Positions 15,649 to 23,377 are shown, counted from the stretch's first letter. The stretch is DNA of 23,677 bases from JANOGU01 sp964499865 (GCA_964499865.1 CAZCPY010000044.1:1-23677), one strand, 5' to 3'. The notes: generated from the sequence alone by a model not told the origin. Translations and numbers: made by a program.

Positions 15649-16353
15649 TTGCCCCGCGTGATCCAGCTTGACCCCGCGGGCCCCGACGGCGCGGGCCCGC
15701 GGCCGCCGGTGCCTGACCCCGCGGCGTTCCAGTCGCCCCTGCCGGTGCAGCACTGCCACCGCTGGTTCGATGACCGGGCCGTCGCCCCGTCGGTCGGCAT
15801 CTGGAAAACGACGATGATGCGGGAGGCGTGCGGCCCCGGTCCGGCCGACGAATTCATCCCGGTGCCGGAGGGCGCCTTTGCGATGGTCGACGGCCAGGGC
15901 GGGGGACCCGGTCTGCCTTCACCGGGGCACCCCGACCGGCCGGAGGCAACAGGGCTGTCTGCGCAAGGTCTACCTGACACCGGCCGACCCCCGCGCGGGC
16001 CTGCCGGTCAAGGACGGCGCCGCGGGCGGGGTGATCGTGCCTGACCGCCCGCCCGCGAGCAGCGATGTCGAGGCTTTCCGCAACGATCCCGGCACCATGC
16101 GGGCGCGCCACGTGGCGCCGGGGGGGGCGTGCAGCGCCCCGCGCGCGCCCCGGCACAGGGCCTTGTGCAGGTGATCTCGGGCGCCGTCGCGGTGCGCGAA
16201 CCCTCGGGCGCGCTGCAGGTGTTCCGGGCGGGGCAGGCGGTCTTCATCCCCGCCGGCACCGCCCATGCGCTGGCCACGTCCGAAGGGGTCTCGGCCTGCC
16301 GCGTCACTCTGCGGCCGGCCGCATCGGGCCCTTTACCGCCCGGCCCCGCATGA
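15649..16353 (+). pseudogene. Two-domain cupin protein, multiply frameshifted
   Basis: Three successive frames make up one bicupin. The first frame gives HCHRWFDDRAVAPSVGIWKTT and DEFIPVPEGAFAMVDGQG (first cupin, up to about 15897). Frame then changes to read GTPTGRRQQGCLRKVYLTPADP and GGVIVPDRPP, with part of the first barrel apparently missing. It returns to the first frame near the eight-G run at 16120-16127, giving LVQVISGAVAVREPSGALQVFRAGQ and VFIPAGTAHAL (second cupin). Cupins of this kind sit beside polyamine or amine catabolic genes, with unknown activity. The start codon (TTG 15649 or GTG 15658) is uncertain. The stop overlaps an ATG at 16350 upstream of the amidohydrolase gene. Confidence 0.7.
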
Positions 16354-16394
16354 ACGACAAAGGCGGCACCGGGGCCCGGACAGGACAGACGCCC

Positions 16395-17426
16395 ATGCGC
16401 ACCTTCTTCAGCGAAGACCACCGCCTGCACTTCCCGCAGGCCGAGCTTTCGGGTGGCCAGTTCGTGACGCCCTTCGAACGCCCGTCACGCGTCGAACACG
16501 TCCTGAACCGCCTGCGGACCCGCGGCTTTGCCGCACCGCAAGACCCCGGGCCGGTGGACCCGGGGCCGGTGCGGCGGCTGCTGGATGCCGATTTCCTGGG
16601 TTTTCTCGAAACCGCCTGGGACGACTGGAAGGCGGCGGGCAACGCGGGCGAGATCATCGGGATCAGCATTCCCACGCGCCACATGCGGATGGACCGCCGC
16701 CCGCGGTCGATCGACGGACGCGTGGGCTACCACTGCCACGCGCTGGAAACCGCGATCACCGGCGGCACCTGGGCGGCGGCGCAGTCGTCCATGGCCTCGG
16801 CCCAGGCGGCGCAGCGCGACGTGGCGGGCGGGGCGCGGGCGGCCTTCGCGCTGTGCCGACCGCCGGGGCACCACGCGACGGTCGACCAGTACGGCGGCTA
16901 CTGCTTTCTGAACAACGCCGCCGTCGCCGCCGACATGTTCGTGACGGATGGCGCCCGGCGGGTGGCGGTGCTGGACATCGACTTTCACCACGGCAACGGC
17001 ACGCAGCAGATCTTCTACCACCGCGGCGACGTCCTTTTCGCCTCGATCCACGGCGACCCGGCCGAGGCCTATCCCTACTTCGCGGGCTATGCCGACGAAA
17101 CCGGTGCAGGCGCGGGCGAGGGCGCGAACGCGAACTACCCCCTGCCGCCCGGCACGACCCATGACGTCTGGGTGCAGGCGCTGGCGGAGGCGATGGCCCG
17201 CATCCGCGCGCACGGGGCCGAGGCGCTGGTCGTCTCGCTGGGGGTGGACGCCTACAAGGACGACCCGATCAGCTTTTTCCGTCTGGACAGCCCCGACTTC
17301 ACGGATTGCGGGCGCCGCATCGCCACCCTGGGCCTGCCCACCGTCTTCGTGATGGAGGGCGGCTATGCCATCGACCGGATCGGGGTGAACACGGTCAACG
17401 TGCTGGAAGGCTTTGCCGGCGCCTGA
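16395..17426 (+). CDS. aphA: Acetylpolyamine amidohydrolase (class II histone-deacetylase fold)
   Basis: Zinc enzyme that removes acetyl groups from acetylputrescine, acetylcadaverine or acetylspermidine; cytoplasmic. The 343-residue product resembles the Mycoplana ramosa enzyme along its whole length, from MRTFFSEDHRL to the C-terminus. Catalytic residues are all present: the His159-His160 pair in RPPGHH, zinc ligands Asp196 and His198 in DIDFHHGNG, Asp285 in SLGVD, and the transition-state Tyr324 in EGGY. The pattern IHGDPAEAYPYFAGYADETG supports the polyamine subgroup over histone or acetoin types. An ATG at 16350 overlapping the cupin stop would add 15 residues, but family similarity begins at 16395. 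It is intact although nearly all its neighbours are broken. Its stop abuts the end of the leftward GST fragment. Confidence 0.9.
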   Translation: MRTFFSEDHRLHFPQAELSGGQFVTPFERPSRVEHVLNRLRTRGFAAPQDPGPVDPGPVRRLLDADFLGFLETAWDDWKAAGNAGEIIGISIPTRHMRMDRRPRSIDGRVGYHCHALETAITGGTWAAAQSSMASAQAAQRDVAGGARAAFALCRPPGHHATVDQYGGYCFLNNAAVAADMFVTDGARRVAVLDIDFHHGNGTQQIFYHRGDVLFASIHGDPAEAYPYFAGYADETGAGAGEGANANYPLPPGTTHDVWVQALAEAMARIRAHGAEALVVSLGVDAYKDDPISFFRLDSPDFTDCGRRIATLGLPTVFVMEGGYAIDRIGVNTVNVLEGFAGA

Positions 17427-17678
17427 TCACAGGTGTCGCGCCGCGGTGGCAGCCAGGCGGGGATCGGCCGTCAGGGCATCGGCCCTTGCCTGCACCCGCG
17501 GCGCCACGGCCGCGACCCGGTCGCGGTCAAGCGGGGTCAGCAGCACCCAGATCAGGAAATCCACGCCCATGCGGGCGGCGCCCGGAAGGAAGGCCCCCCG
17601 ACCCGCCGCATCCTCGATCAGCGCCAGATGGCGCATCACATGGGCCTCGGCCGCCGCGCGGATGCCGGGCATGCCTGC
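17427..17678 (-). pseudogene. Glutathione S-transferase-like C-terminal fragment
   Basis: About 80 codons read leftwards resemble the C-terminal helical domain of a GST: RHLALIEDA, GAFLPGAARMGVDFLIWV (compare LxGxxxxxADF in the family) and a final ALTADPRLAATAARHL. The N-terminal thioredoxin-like domain is absent, because upstream sequence turns into a transposase fragment on the other strand near 17679. The stop abuts that of the amidohydrolase tail to tail. The family call rests on a short, divergent stretch. Confidence 0.45.
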
Positions 17679-17867
17679 GGGATCGGCCGGCTTCCCGAGG
17701 TCGAAGGCGACCTGCCCGCGAAGAAGAAGTTCACGGCCCCTGCCATCGGCTTCCTTCACATCGACATCGCCGAGGTGCAGCCTGCCGAAGGCAGGCTCCA
17801 TCTCTTCGCGGCCATTGACCGCAGGTCCAAATTCGCCTTTGCCGAGCTGCACGAGCGCGCGGGGGCA
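17679..17867 (+). pseudogene. IS481-type transposase fragment
   Basis: Sixty-three codons match the start of the integrase core of IS481-type transposases: GIGRLPEVEGDLPAKKKF, then IGFLHIDIAEVQPAEGRLHL, and AAIDRRSKFAFAELHERAG. The first catalytic aspartate lies in HIDIAEV. Everything before (helix-turn-helix) and after (second Asp, Glu) is missing, and no inverted repeats were recognised. The fragment lies on the strand opposite to the GST and oxidoreductase remnants it separates. It shows that an insertion element once landed here, followed by deletion. Confidence 0.8.
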
Positions 17868-18520
17868 AGGCCGGTCACGTCCTGGTCCGTGACCCCGGTC
17901 GTCACCAGATCGGCGATGATCCTGCCCACCCCACCGGCCGAAAGGACACCCGACGAATTCAGCCCGCTGGCCAGGAACAGCCCGTCCACCTCGGGGCTTT
18001 CGCCGCAGCGATTGCGGCCGTCGGGGGTAAGGCTTTCCAGCCCGCAGAAGAACGTCCTGATCCCCGCCTGCCGCATCACGGGATAGCGGGTGACGGCGTG
18101 TTCCAGACAGGGCGTCATCCGCTCCCGGTCCGGCGGCAGGGTCGAGAAGCTGGCATCCGCCGGGATGCCGTTCAGGTTCCAGGTGGCGCCGTGCGGCTCG
18201 AACAGGCCGAACGGCAGGCCGCCCCCTTCCTCGCGGCCGTAGGTGCATGTCGCGGTGTCCTCGACAACCGTCATCTCGGCCGGCAGGTCGAGGTAAAGCT
18301 GCCGCGTGTACTGCTCGATCCGGATCAGCGTGTCGGTCGACATGCCGCCCGAGGCGATCAGTCCCGCCGCGTGCCAGGTCGTGCCCGAGGTCGGCCTGTC
18401 GCGCTCCAGCAGCACCACATCGCGGACACCCAGCCGGCCGAGATGATAGGCGATCGAGAGGCCGATGACGCCGCCGCCGACGATGACGACAGGCGCATGG
18501 GCAGGCGGGGCTTGGGTCAT
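17868..18520 (-). pseudogene. FAD-dependent oxidoreductase (dimethylglycine/sarcosine dehydrogenase-like), internally deleted
   Basis: The N-terminus is a good FAD-binding Rossmann fold (VVIVGGGVIGLSIAYHLG, residues 11-28, then LLERD) with GTTWHAAGLI as in dimethylglycine and sarcosine dehydrogenases. After YTRQLYLDL (about residue 79) the frame jumps directly to VVEDTATCTYGREEGGGL and then LFEPHGATWNLNGIP, FFCGLESLTPD and AGLNSSGVL. In the family these two parts are separated by roughly 200 residues, so an in-frame deletion near 18283 is likely. The protein then ends at DVTGLAPAR, where full-length relatives continue into a GcvT-like domain; the transposase fragment begins there. It would have oxidised methylated or secondary amines. 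The remnant cannot form a complete flavoprotein. Confidence 0.8.
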
Positions 18521-18870
18521 CGCGGTCGCTTTCCCTGGGCCCGGCGCGGACAGGGCCGGCGACGCCGCCAGCCCACTGAACGCATGTTCAGCGAATGCCG
18601 GATCGCGCGCTGCTGTCAGCCGGGTCCGGCCGGCATCCCGGCTCCGGCGCAGGCCCGCCGCGCCGGTCAGGCCAAAGGTCCGGTCCAGGCAGTTCTTCCC
18701 CACGTCCGTGCCCGGAGGGGCGCCAGGGCAATGGCCTTGTCGCGCCGGTCGCCGGGTGTCCCGCAGCCGTTGCCCGCGTCGGCGACCATCCGCTTTGCGT
18801 CGGCGGGGGACGCTTGCGGCCGCTGGACGCTGCTTCCGTCGCCCCGAGGCGCGAACGCATCCGCCGCCGC
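18521..18870. other. Non-coding stretch upstream of the oxidoreductase remnant
   Basis: No gene is recognised. It should contain the promoter of the leftward oxidoreductase, and the perfect palindrome at 18576-18591 lies 56 bases before its start. Open frames here are low-complexity Arg/Pro/Ala readings without family character. The right end runs into direct repeat copy B. Confidence 0.45.
18576..18591. promoter_or_regulatory. Perfect palindrome, probable repressor operator
   Basis: CTGAAC and GTTCAG flank GCAT, 56 bases upstream of the oxidoreductase start. The core TGAAC-N4-GTTCA resembles operators of TetR-type repressors. A related site lies in the divergent gap at 15546-15561. No TetR gene is in the window. 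Confidence 0.45.
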
Positions 18871-19041
18871 ACATCTCCAACCCGCGAGGCCGCAAGGCAG
18901 GACGGCCTCGCGTGCACCGGGATGTCCTGCAGCCCCAAGCGCGAGCACAGGCGCAACCGCATGCCGTCGCCGGTTGACTTCGAAACCGGGCGGCAGACAC
19001 CGGACTGCGCAGGCGTCCGGGAAACCGCAGGCACCTCAGCG
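18871..19041. repeat. Diverged direct repeat, copy B (right border of degraded block)
   Basis: Gap-free partner of 12058-12228, with the same orientation and an offset of 6813 bases. It ends one base before the gcdH stop triplet. The strongest matches are CGGCCTCG, ATGCCGTCGCC and GGCGTCCGGGAAAC. Similarity is visible in translation on both strands, so coding potential cannot be decided. Confidence 0.6.
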
Positions 19042-19042
19042 T

Positions 19043-20269
19043 TCAGAAAAACGCCTGCACCCCCGTGATGGCCCGCCCCAGGATCAGCGCGTGCACGTCG
19101 TGCGTGCCTTCGTAGGTGTTCACGGTTTCCAGGTTCACCATGTGGCGCATGACGTGGAAATCCTCCTGGATGCCGTTGCCGCCGTGCATGTCGCGGGCCA
19201 TGCGGGCGATCTCCAGCGCCTTGCCGCAGTTCTGCCGCTTGACCATCGAGATCATCTCGGGCGCCGCGCGGGCCTCCTCCATCAGGCGGCCCACCCGCAG
19301 CGATGCCTGCAACCCGTAGGCGATGCCGGTCGCCATGTTGGCGAGTTTAAGCTGGTAAATCTGCATCCCCGCCAGCGGCTTGCCGAACTGCCTGCGGTCC
19401 AGGCCATAGGTCCGCGCCGCGTGGAAGCAGGCCTCCGCCGCGCCCAGCACGCCCCAGGAGATGCCATAGCGCGCGCGGTTCAGGCAGCCGAACGGCCCCT
19501 TCAGCCCCTCCACATGCGGCAGCAGCGCGTCCTCGCCGACCTCGACGTCCTTCATCACGATCTCGCCGGTGACCGAGGCGCGCAGCGACAGCTTGCCGCC
19601 GATCTTCGGCGCCGAAAGGCCCGGCGTCCCCTGGTCCAGCACGAAGCCCCTGATCTTGCCGCCATGCGCCTCGGACCTGGCCCAGACGACGAAGACATCG
19701 GCGATGGGGGCGTTGGAAATCCACATCTTGGCACCGTTCAGGCGATACCCCCCGGGGATCGCGACCGCCTTCGTCTTCATGCCGCCGGGGTCGGATCCCG
19801 CATCCGCCTCGGTCAGGCCGAAGCAGCCGATCAGGCGCCCGCTCGCCAGCCCGGGCAGGTAGCGCATCCGCTGCGCCTCGGTGCCGTAGGCGTGGATCGG
19901 GTACATCACCAGCGAGGACTGCACCGACATCATCGAGCGGTAGCCCGAGTCGATCCGCTCGATTTCCCGCGCGATCAGGCCATAGGCGACGTAACCCGCA
20001 CCCAGGCCCCCACAGGCCTCGGGAATCGTGACCCCCAGAAGGCCCGCCTCGCCCATCTCGGCAAAGATGCCGGGGTCGGTCGCTTCCTCGCGGTAGGCCC
20101 GCGTCACCCGGGGCGCCAGCCGGTCCGCGGCGAAGGCGCGGGCGGCGTCGCGCAGCATGCGCTCCTCCCCGGTCAGCTGGTCCTCCAGCCGGAACGGGTC
20201 GGCCCAGTCGTAGCGGCCAAGGTCGGGGGCGTCGGTGGCCTTGAGCGGGGGGCGGTCGGGCTTGTTCAT
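19043..20269 (-). CDS. gcdH: Glutaryl-CoA dehydrogenase
   Basis: Decarboxylating acyl-CoA dehydrogenase that turns glutaryl-CoA into crotonyl-CoA in lysine, tryptophan and benzoate-type degradation. The 408-residue product begins with the family's DAPDLGRYDWADPFRLEDQL region. It has DSGYRSMMSVQSSLVM (Arg111, at the position that binds the glutaryl carboxylate), LTEADAGSDPGGMKT, WISNAPIADVF, and NTYEGTHDVHALILGRAITG, whose Glu387 is the catalytic base. AGGAGACCCGCC before the ATG is a good ribosome-binding site. It is transcribed divergently from a LysR-type gene, the usual arrangement for a regulated catabolic gene. It is intact and borders the degraded block. Confidence 0.95.
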   Translation of the reverse strand: MNKPDRPPLKATDAPDLGRYDWADPFRLEDQLTGEERMLRDAARAFAADRLAPRVTRAYREEATDPGIFAEMGEAGLLGVTIPEACGGLGAGYVAYGLIAREIERIDSGYRSMMSVQSSLVMYPIHAYGTEAQRMRYLPGLASGRLIGCFGLTEADAGSDPGGMKTKAVAIPGGYRLNGAKMWISNAPIADVFVVWARSEAHGGKIRGFVLDQGTPGLSAPKIGGKLSLRASVTGEIVMKDVEVGEDALLPHVEGLKGPFGCLNRARYGISWGVLGAAEACFHAARTYGLDRRQFGKPLAGMQIYQLKLANMATGIAYGLQASLRVGRLMEEARAAPEMISMVKRQNCGKALEIARMARDMHGGNGIQEDFHVMRHMVNLETVNTYEGTHDVHALILGRAITGVQAFF

Positions 20270-20336
20270 GGCGGGTCTCCTCTGGCCTGAGGATACGCGG
20301 GCGGGCGCGTTCCGTCCAATGAGAACGCTTTACCAG

Positions 20337-20357
20337 ATCATGCGCCCGGCGCATGAT
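20337..20357. promoter_or_regulatory. LysR-type operator between gcdH and its regulator
   Basis: A perfect inverted repeat has arms ATCATGCGCC and GGCGCATGAT around a single C. It contains T at 20341 and A at 20353 exactly eleven bases apart, the T-N11-A signature of LysR-type regulators. It overlaps the first possible start codon of the regulator, as expected for autorepression. Confidence 0.65.
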
Positions 20358-21216
20358 GCGGCCCATGCGCCACGCCTGGACCCCGACCCTGGCGGAACTG
20401 GAGGCCTTCGTCGCCACCGCCCGCGACGGCACGACGACCGCCGCGGCTATGGCCCTGGGGCTGTCGCAAAGCGCCGTCTCGCGCGCCGTCGCAACCCTGG
20501 AAGGTCGTCTGGGACTGCCGCTTTTCCATCGCATCCGCAAGCGGTTGACGCTGACGGCGGCGGGGCGGGCCTACCTTCCGCAGGCCGAAGCGGTGCTCGC
20601 CGACCTCGACCGCGGGGCGCGCGACGTGATGGGCTTCGGCGGCGCGCCGGTCCTGCGCATCGCCAGCCTGCCCACCTTCGCGCAGGTCTGGCTGGTGCCG
20701 CGGCTGGCGGGGTTCATGCGGCAGACGGGTGTGACGGTGGACCTGTCCACGACGCTGGCGCCGCTCGACTTCGCCCGCGACCTGCGCGATGCCGCGGTGC
20801 TGCGCGGGCCGGTGGAGGGCGCAAGCCTGACCCTCGCGCCCGACCGGCTGATCGCGGTGGCGGCCCCCGGCCTCGGCACCGACCTCGACCGCCTGCCGCT
20901 CCTGCAGCAGGCGACGCGGCCCGACCTCTGGCCCGCCTTCCGCGACGGGGCGCCCGCGCGGGGGCCAAGGTTCGAGACCTTCGGCATGGTGCTGGCCGCC
21001 GCCCGCGCCGGCATCGGCGCCGCGCTGATCCCCGAGGTGCTGGCCGCCCCCGACCTTGCCGCGGGCACCCTCATCCGTCTGTCTGCTCACAGCCTGGACG
21101 GCGGCGCACCCTACGTCTTGACCTGGCCCGACCGCAGCGAAGGCCTGCCTGCCTTCGACGCCCTGCGCGCCGCGCTTGACCCCGGGCCGGGCGGCGCCCA
21201 AAGTCCCGCACCATGA
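20353..21216 (+). CDS. LysR-family transcriptional regulator (GcvA-like), likely regulator of gcdH
   Basis: DNA-binding regulator of up to 287 residues. The N-terminal winged helix-turn-helix shows TLAELEAFVATARDGTTTAAA, then LGLSQSAVSRAVATLEGRLG and PLFHR, with the recognition helix around QSAVSRAV. The rest is a LysR-type effector-binding domain. ATG codons at 20353, 20356 and 20365 are all in frame and none has a strong ribosome-binding site. The operator palindrome covers the first two, so 20365 (MRHAWTPT) may be the true start. Divergence from gcdH suggests that it responds to glutaryl-CoA or a related acid; this is inferred. Its stop overlaps the start of the AAA+ gene as ATGA. Confidence 0.88.
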   Translation: MMRPMRHAWTPTLAELEAFVATARDGTTTAAAMALGLSQSAVSRAVATLEGRLGLPLFHRIRKRLTLTAAGRAYLPQAEAVLADLDRGARDVMGFGGAPVLRIASLPTFAQVWLVPRLAGFMRQTGVTVDLSTTLAPLDFARDLRDAAVLRGPVEGASLTLAPDRLIAVAAPGLGTDLDRLPLLQQATRPDLWPAFRDGAPARGPRFETFGMVLAAARAGIGAALIPEVLAAPDLAAGTLIRLSAHSLDGGAPYVLTWPDRSEGLPAFDALRAALDPGPGGAQSPAP

Positions 21217-22112
21217 CGTTTCCCCAAAGCATCGACGCCACCGAGGCGCTGCTGACCGCGCAGGGCTACGTGCCCAACCGGGCGCTGTCCACCGTGGCCT
21301 TCCTCGCGCTGAAACTCGGCCGCCCGCTGTTTCTGGAAGGCGAGGCCGGGACCGGCAAGACCGAGATCGCCAAGGCCATCGCCGCGGGGCTGGGCCGCCG
21401 ACTGATCCGGCTGCAATGCTACGAAGGTCTCGATGCCGCGCAGGCGGTCTGCGAATGGAACTTTGCCGCGCAGATGATCGCCATCCGCACCGCCGAAGGG
21501 GGCGACCGCGACGCGCTCAAGGCCGAGCTGTTCACCGAGGACTACCTGATCGAGCGCCCGCTGCTGGCTGCCATGCGCCCCCAGCCCGGCGGCGCGCCGG
21601 TGCTGCTGATCGACGAGATCGACCGCACCGACGAACCCTTCGAGGCCTTCCTGCTGGAAGCGCTGTCCGACTTCCAGGTCACCATCCCCGAACTGGGGAC
21701 GATCCGCGCGCCCGAACCCCCGATCGTCATCCTGACCTCGAACCGCACGCGCGAGGTGCATGACGCGCTCAAGCGCCGCTGCCTCTACCACTGGGTCGAC
21801 TACCCCGACAGCGCGCGCGAACTGGCGATCCTGAAGGCGCGGGCACCCGAGGCGCAGGAGACGCTGTCGCGCGAGGTCGTGGCCTTCGTGCAGCGGCTCA
21901 GGATGGAGGACCTGTTCAAGAAGCCGGGCGTCGCGGAAACCATCGACTGGGCCAGGTGCCTGCTGGCGCTGGATGTGCTGACGCTCAGCCCCGAGGCCAT
22001 TGCCGACACGCTGGGTGCGATCCTCAAGTATCAGGACGACATCGCCAAGCTGCAGGGTTCCGCCGCCAAGGCGATCCTCGACGAGGTCCGCGCGAGCCTG
22101 AAGGCGGCCTGA
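21213..22112 (+). CDS. MoxR-family AAA+ ATPase, CoxD-like
   Basis: AAA+ chaperone-type ATPase of 299 residues. Walker A is GEAGTGKT (43-50), Walker B is VLLIDEIDR, and ILTSNRTREVHDALKRRC carries sensor 1 and the arginine finger region. The arrangement matches MoxR proteins of the CoxD group, which work with a VWA-domain partner to mature or insert metal centres into enzymes, as in carbon-monoxide dehydrogenase. No CO dehydrogenase genes are nearby, so the client here is unknown. It is coupled to the LysR gene by a four-base overlap and followed after one base by its VWA partner. Confidence 0.88.
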   Translation: MTFPQSIDATEALLTAQGYVPNRALSTVAFLALKLGRPLFLEGEAGTGKTEIAKAIAAGLGRRLIRLQCYEGLDAAQAVCEWNFAAQMIAIRTAEGGDRDALKAELFTEDYLIERPLLAAMRPQPGGAPVLLIDEIDRTDEPFEAFLLEALSDFQVTIPELGTIRAPEPPIVILTSNRTREVHDALKRRCLYHWVDYPDSARELAILKARAPEAQETLSREVVAFVQRLRMEDLFKKPGVAETIDWARCLLALDVLTLSPEAIADTLGAILKYQDDIAKLQGSAAKAILDEVRASLKAA

Positions 22113-22113
22113 G

Positions 22114-23364
22114 ATGGACCGCTTCGCCGACCTTTCGCTGCCCGAGGACGGCAAGCTTTCCCACAATATCACCCATTTCGCCCGCGCCCTGCGCAAGGCG
22201 GGCCTGCCCGTGGGCCCCGGGCGAACGGTGGACGCGATCCGCGCGGTGGAAGCCGCGGGCTTCACCGACCGGCGCGACTTCTACTGGACGCTGCACGCCT
22301 GTTTCGTCAGCCGCCCCGACCACCGCGAGGTCTTTGCCCAGGTGTTCCGGCTGTTCTGGCGCGACCCGCGTTACCTTGAACACATGATGGCGATGATGGT
22401 GCCCGCCGTCCGCGGGGTGCAGCAGGAAACCCCCGCCGAGGCCGCCGCCCGCCGTGCTGCCGAGGCGTTGCTGGACGACAAGAACCGCCCGGTGCCGCAG
22501 CCGGAACAGGGCGACGGGTCGGAGATCGAGATCGACGCGAGCCTGACGATGTCGGCGCAGGAACGTCTGCGGACGCTCGACTTCGAGCAGATGTCGACGG
22601 CCGAGATCGCCGCCGCCCGGGCGATGCTCGCCCGGCTGGAACTGCCTGTCCCGCCGCTCGTCACCCGCCGCACGGGCGCCGCCGCGCGCGGGCGGCCCGA
22701 CCCGCGCGCCACGCTGCGGCAGATGGCGCGCCGGGGCGACCTTGCGCGCCTGCCGTCGCGGGCGCCGCGGACGCGCTGGCCGAACCTCGTCGTGCTCTGC
22801 GACATCTCGGGGTCGATGAGCACCTATTCCCGCATGGTGCTGCATTTCGTCCATGCCGTGTCGAACGCCCGCGGCCGGGGCTGGGCGCGGGTGCATGCCT
22901 TCACCTTCGGCACGAGGCTGACCAACATCACCCGCCACCTGGCCACCCGCGACGTGGATGCCGCGCTCAAGGCCGCGGGGGCGCAGGCGCAGGACTGGTC
23001 GGGCGGCACGCGGATCGGGCCCAGCCTGCACGCCTTCAACCGCGACTGGTCGCGCCGGGTGCTGGGGCAGGGGGCGGTCGTGCTCTTGATCACCGACGGG
23101 CTGGACCGCGACGATGCGGGACTTCTCGCGCGCGAGGCCGACCGGCTGCGGCGATCGGCGCGGCGGGTGATCTGGATCAACCCGCTGCTGCGCTTTGACG
23201 GCTTCGCGCCGCGGGCGGCGGGCATCCGCACGCTTCTGCCGCGGGTGGACTGCTTCCGCGCGGGCCATTCGGTCGACACGCTGGCGGGGCTGGCGGCGGC
23301 GCTGGCGCAGGCGCGCGACAGCGGCGAGCGTGACCGGCTGCTGGCCCGGATCGGCGGAAGCTGA
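22114..23364 (+). CDS. VWA-domain protein, CoxE-like
   Basis: 416-residue partner of the preceding AAA+ ATPase. The N-terminal half is mostly helical (FARALRKAGLPVGPGRT near the start is typical of CoxE-like proteins). The C-terminal half is a von Willebrand A domain with MIDAS residues Asp230, Ser232 and Ser234 in CDISGSMS, a later Thr in WSGGTRIG, and Asp in LITDGLDRDD. Such proteins bind a metal and are moved by their MoxR partner to remodel a client. The one-base gap after the ATPase gene supports joint production. The product is complete, with no signal peptide. Confidence 0.88.
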   Translation: MDRFADLSLPEDGKLSHNITHFARALRKAGLPVGPGRTVDAIRAVEAAGFTDRRDFYWTLHACFVSRPDHREVFAQVFRLFWRDPRYLEHMMAMMVPAVRGVQQETPAEAAARRAAEALLDDKNRPVPQPEQGDGSEIEIDASLTMSAQERLRTLDFEQMSTAEIAAARAMLARLELPVPPLVTRRTGAAARGRPDPRATLRQMARRGDLARLPSRAPRTRWPNLVVLCDISGSMSTYSRMVLHFVHAVSNARGRGWARVHAFTFGTRLTNITRHLATRDVDAALKAAGAQAQDWSGGTRIGPSLHAFNRDWSRRVLGQGAVVLLITDGLDRDDAGLLAREADRLRRSARRVIWINPLLRFDGFAPRAAGIRTLLPRVDCFRAGHSVDTLAGLAAALAQARDSGERDRLLARIGGS

Positions 23365-23377
23365 CCGATGCTATCGG

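Noticed and set aside
17427..17870. A complete insertion sequence
   Set aside because: Only about 190 bases of transposase core remain, with no helix-turn-helix, no later catalytic residues and no terminal inverted repeats seen.
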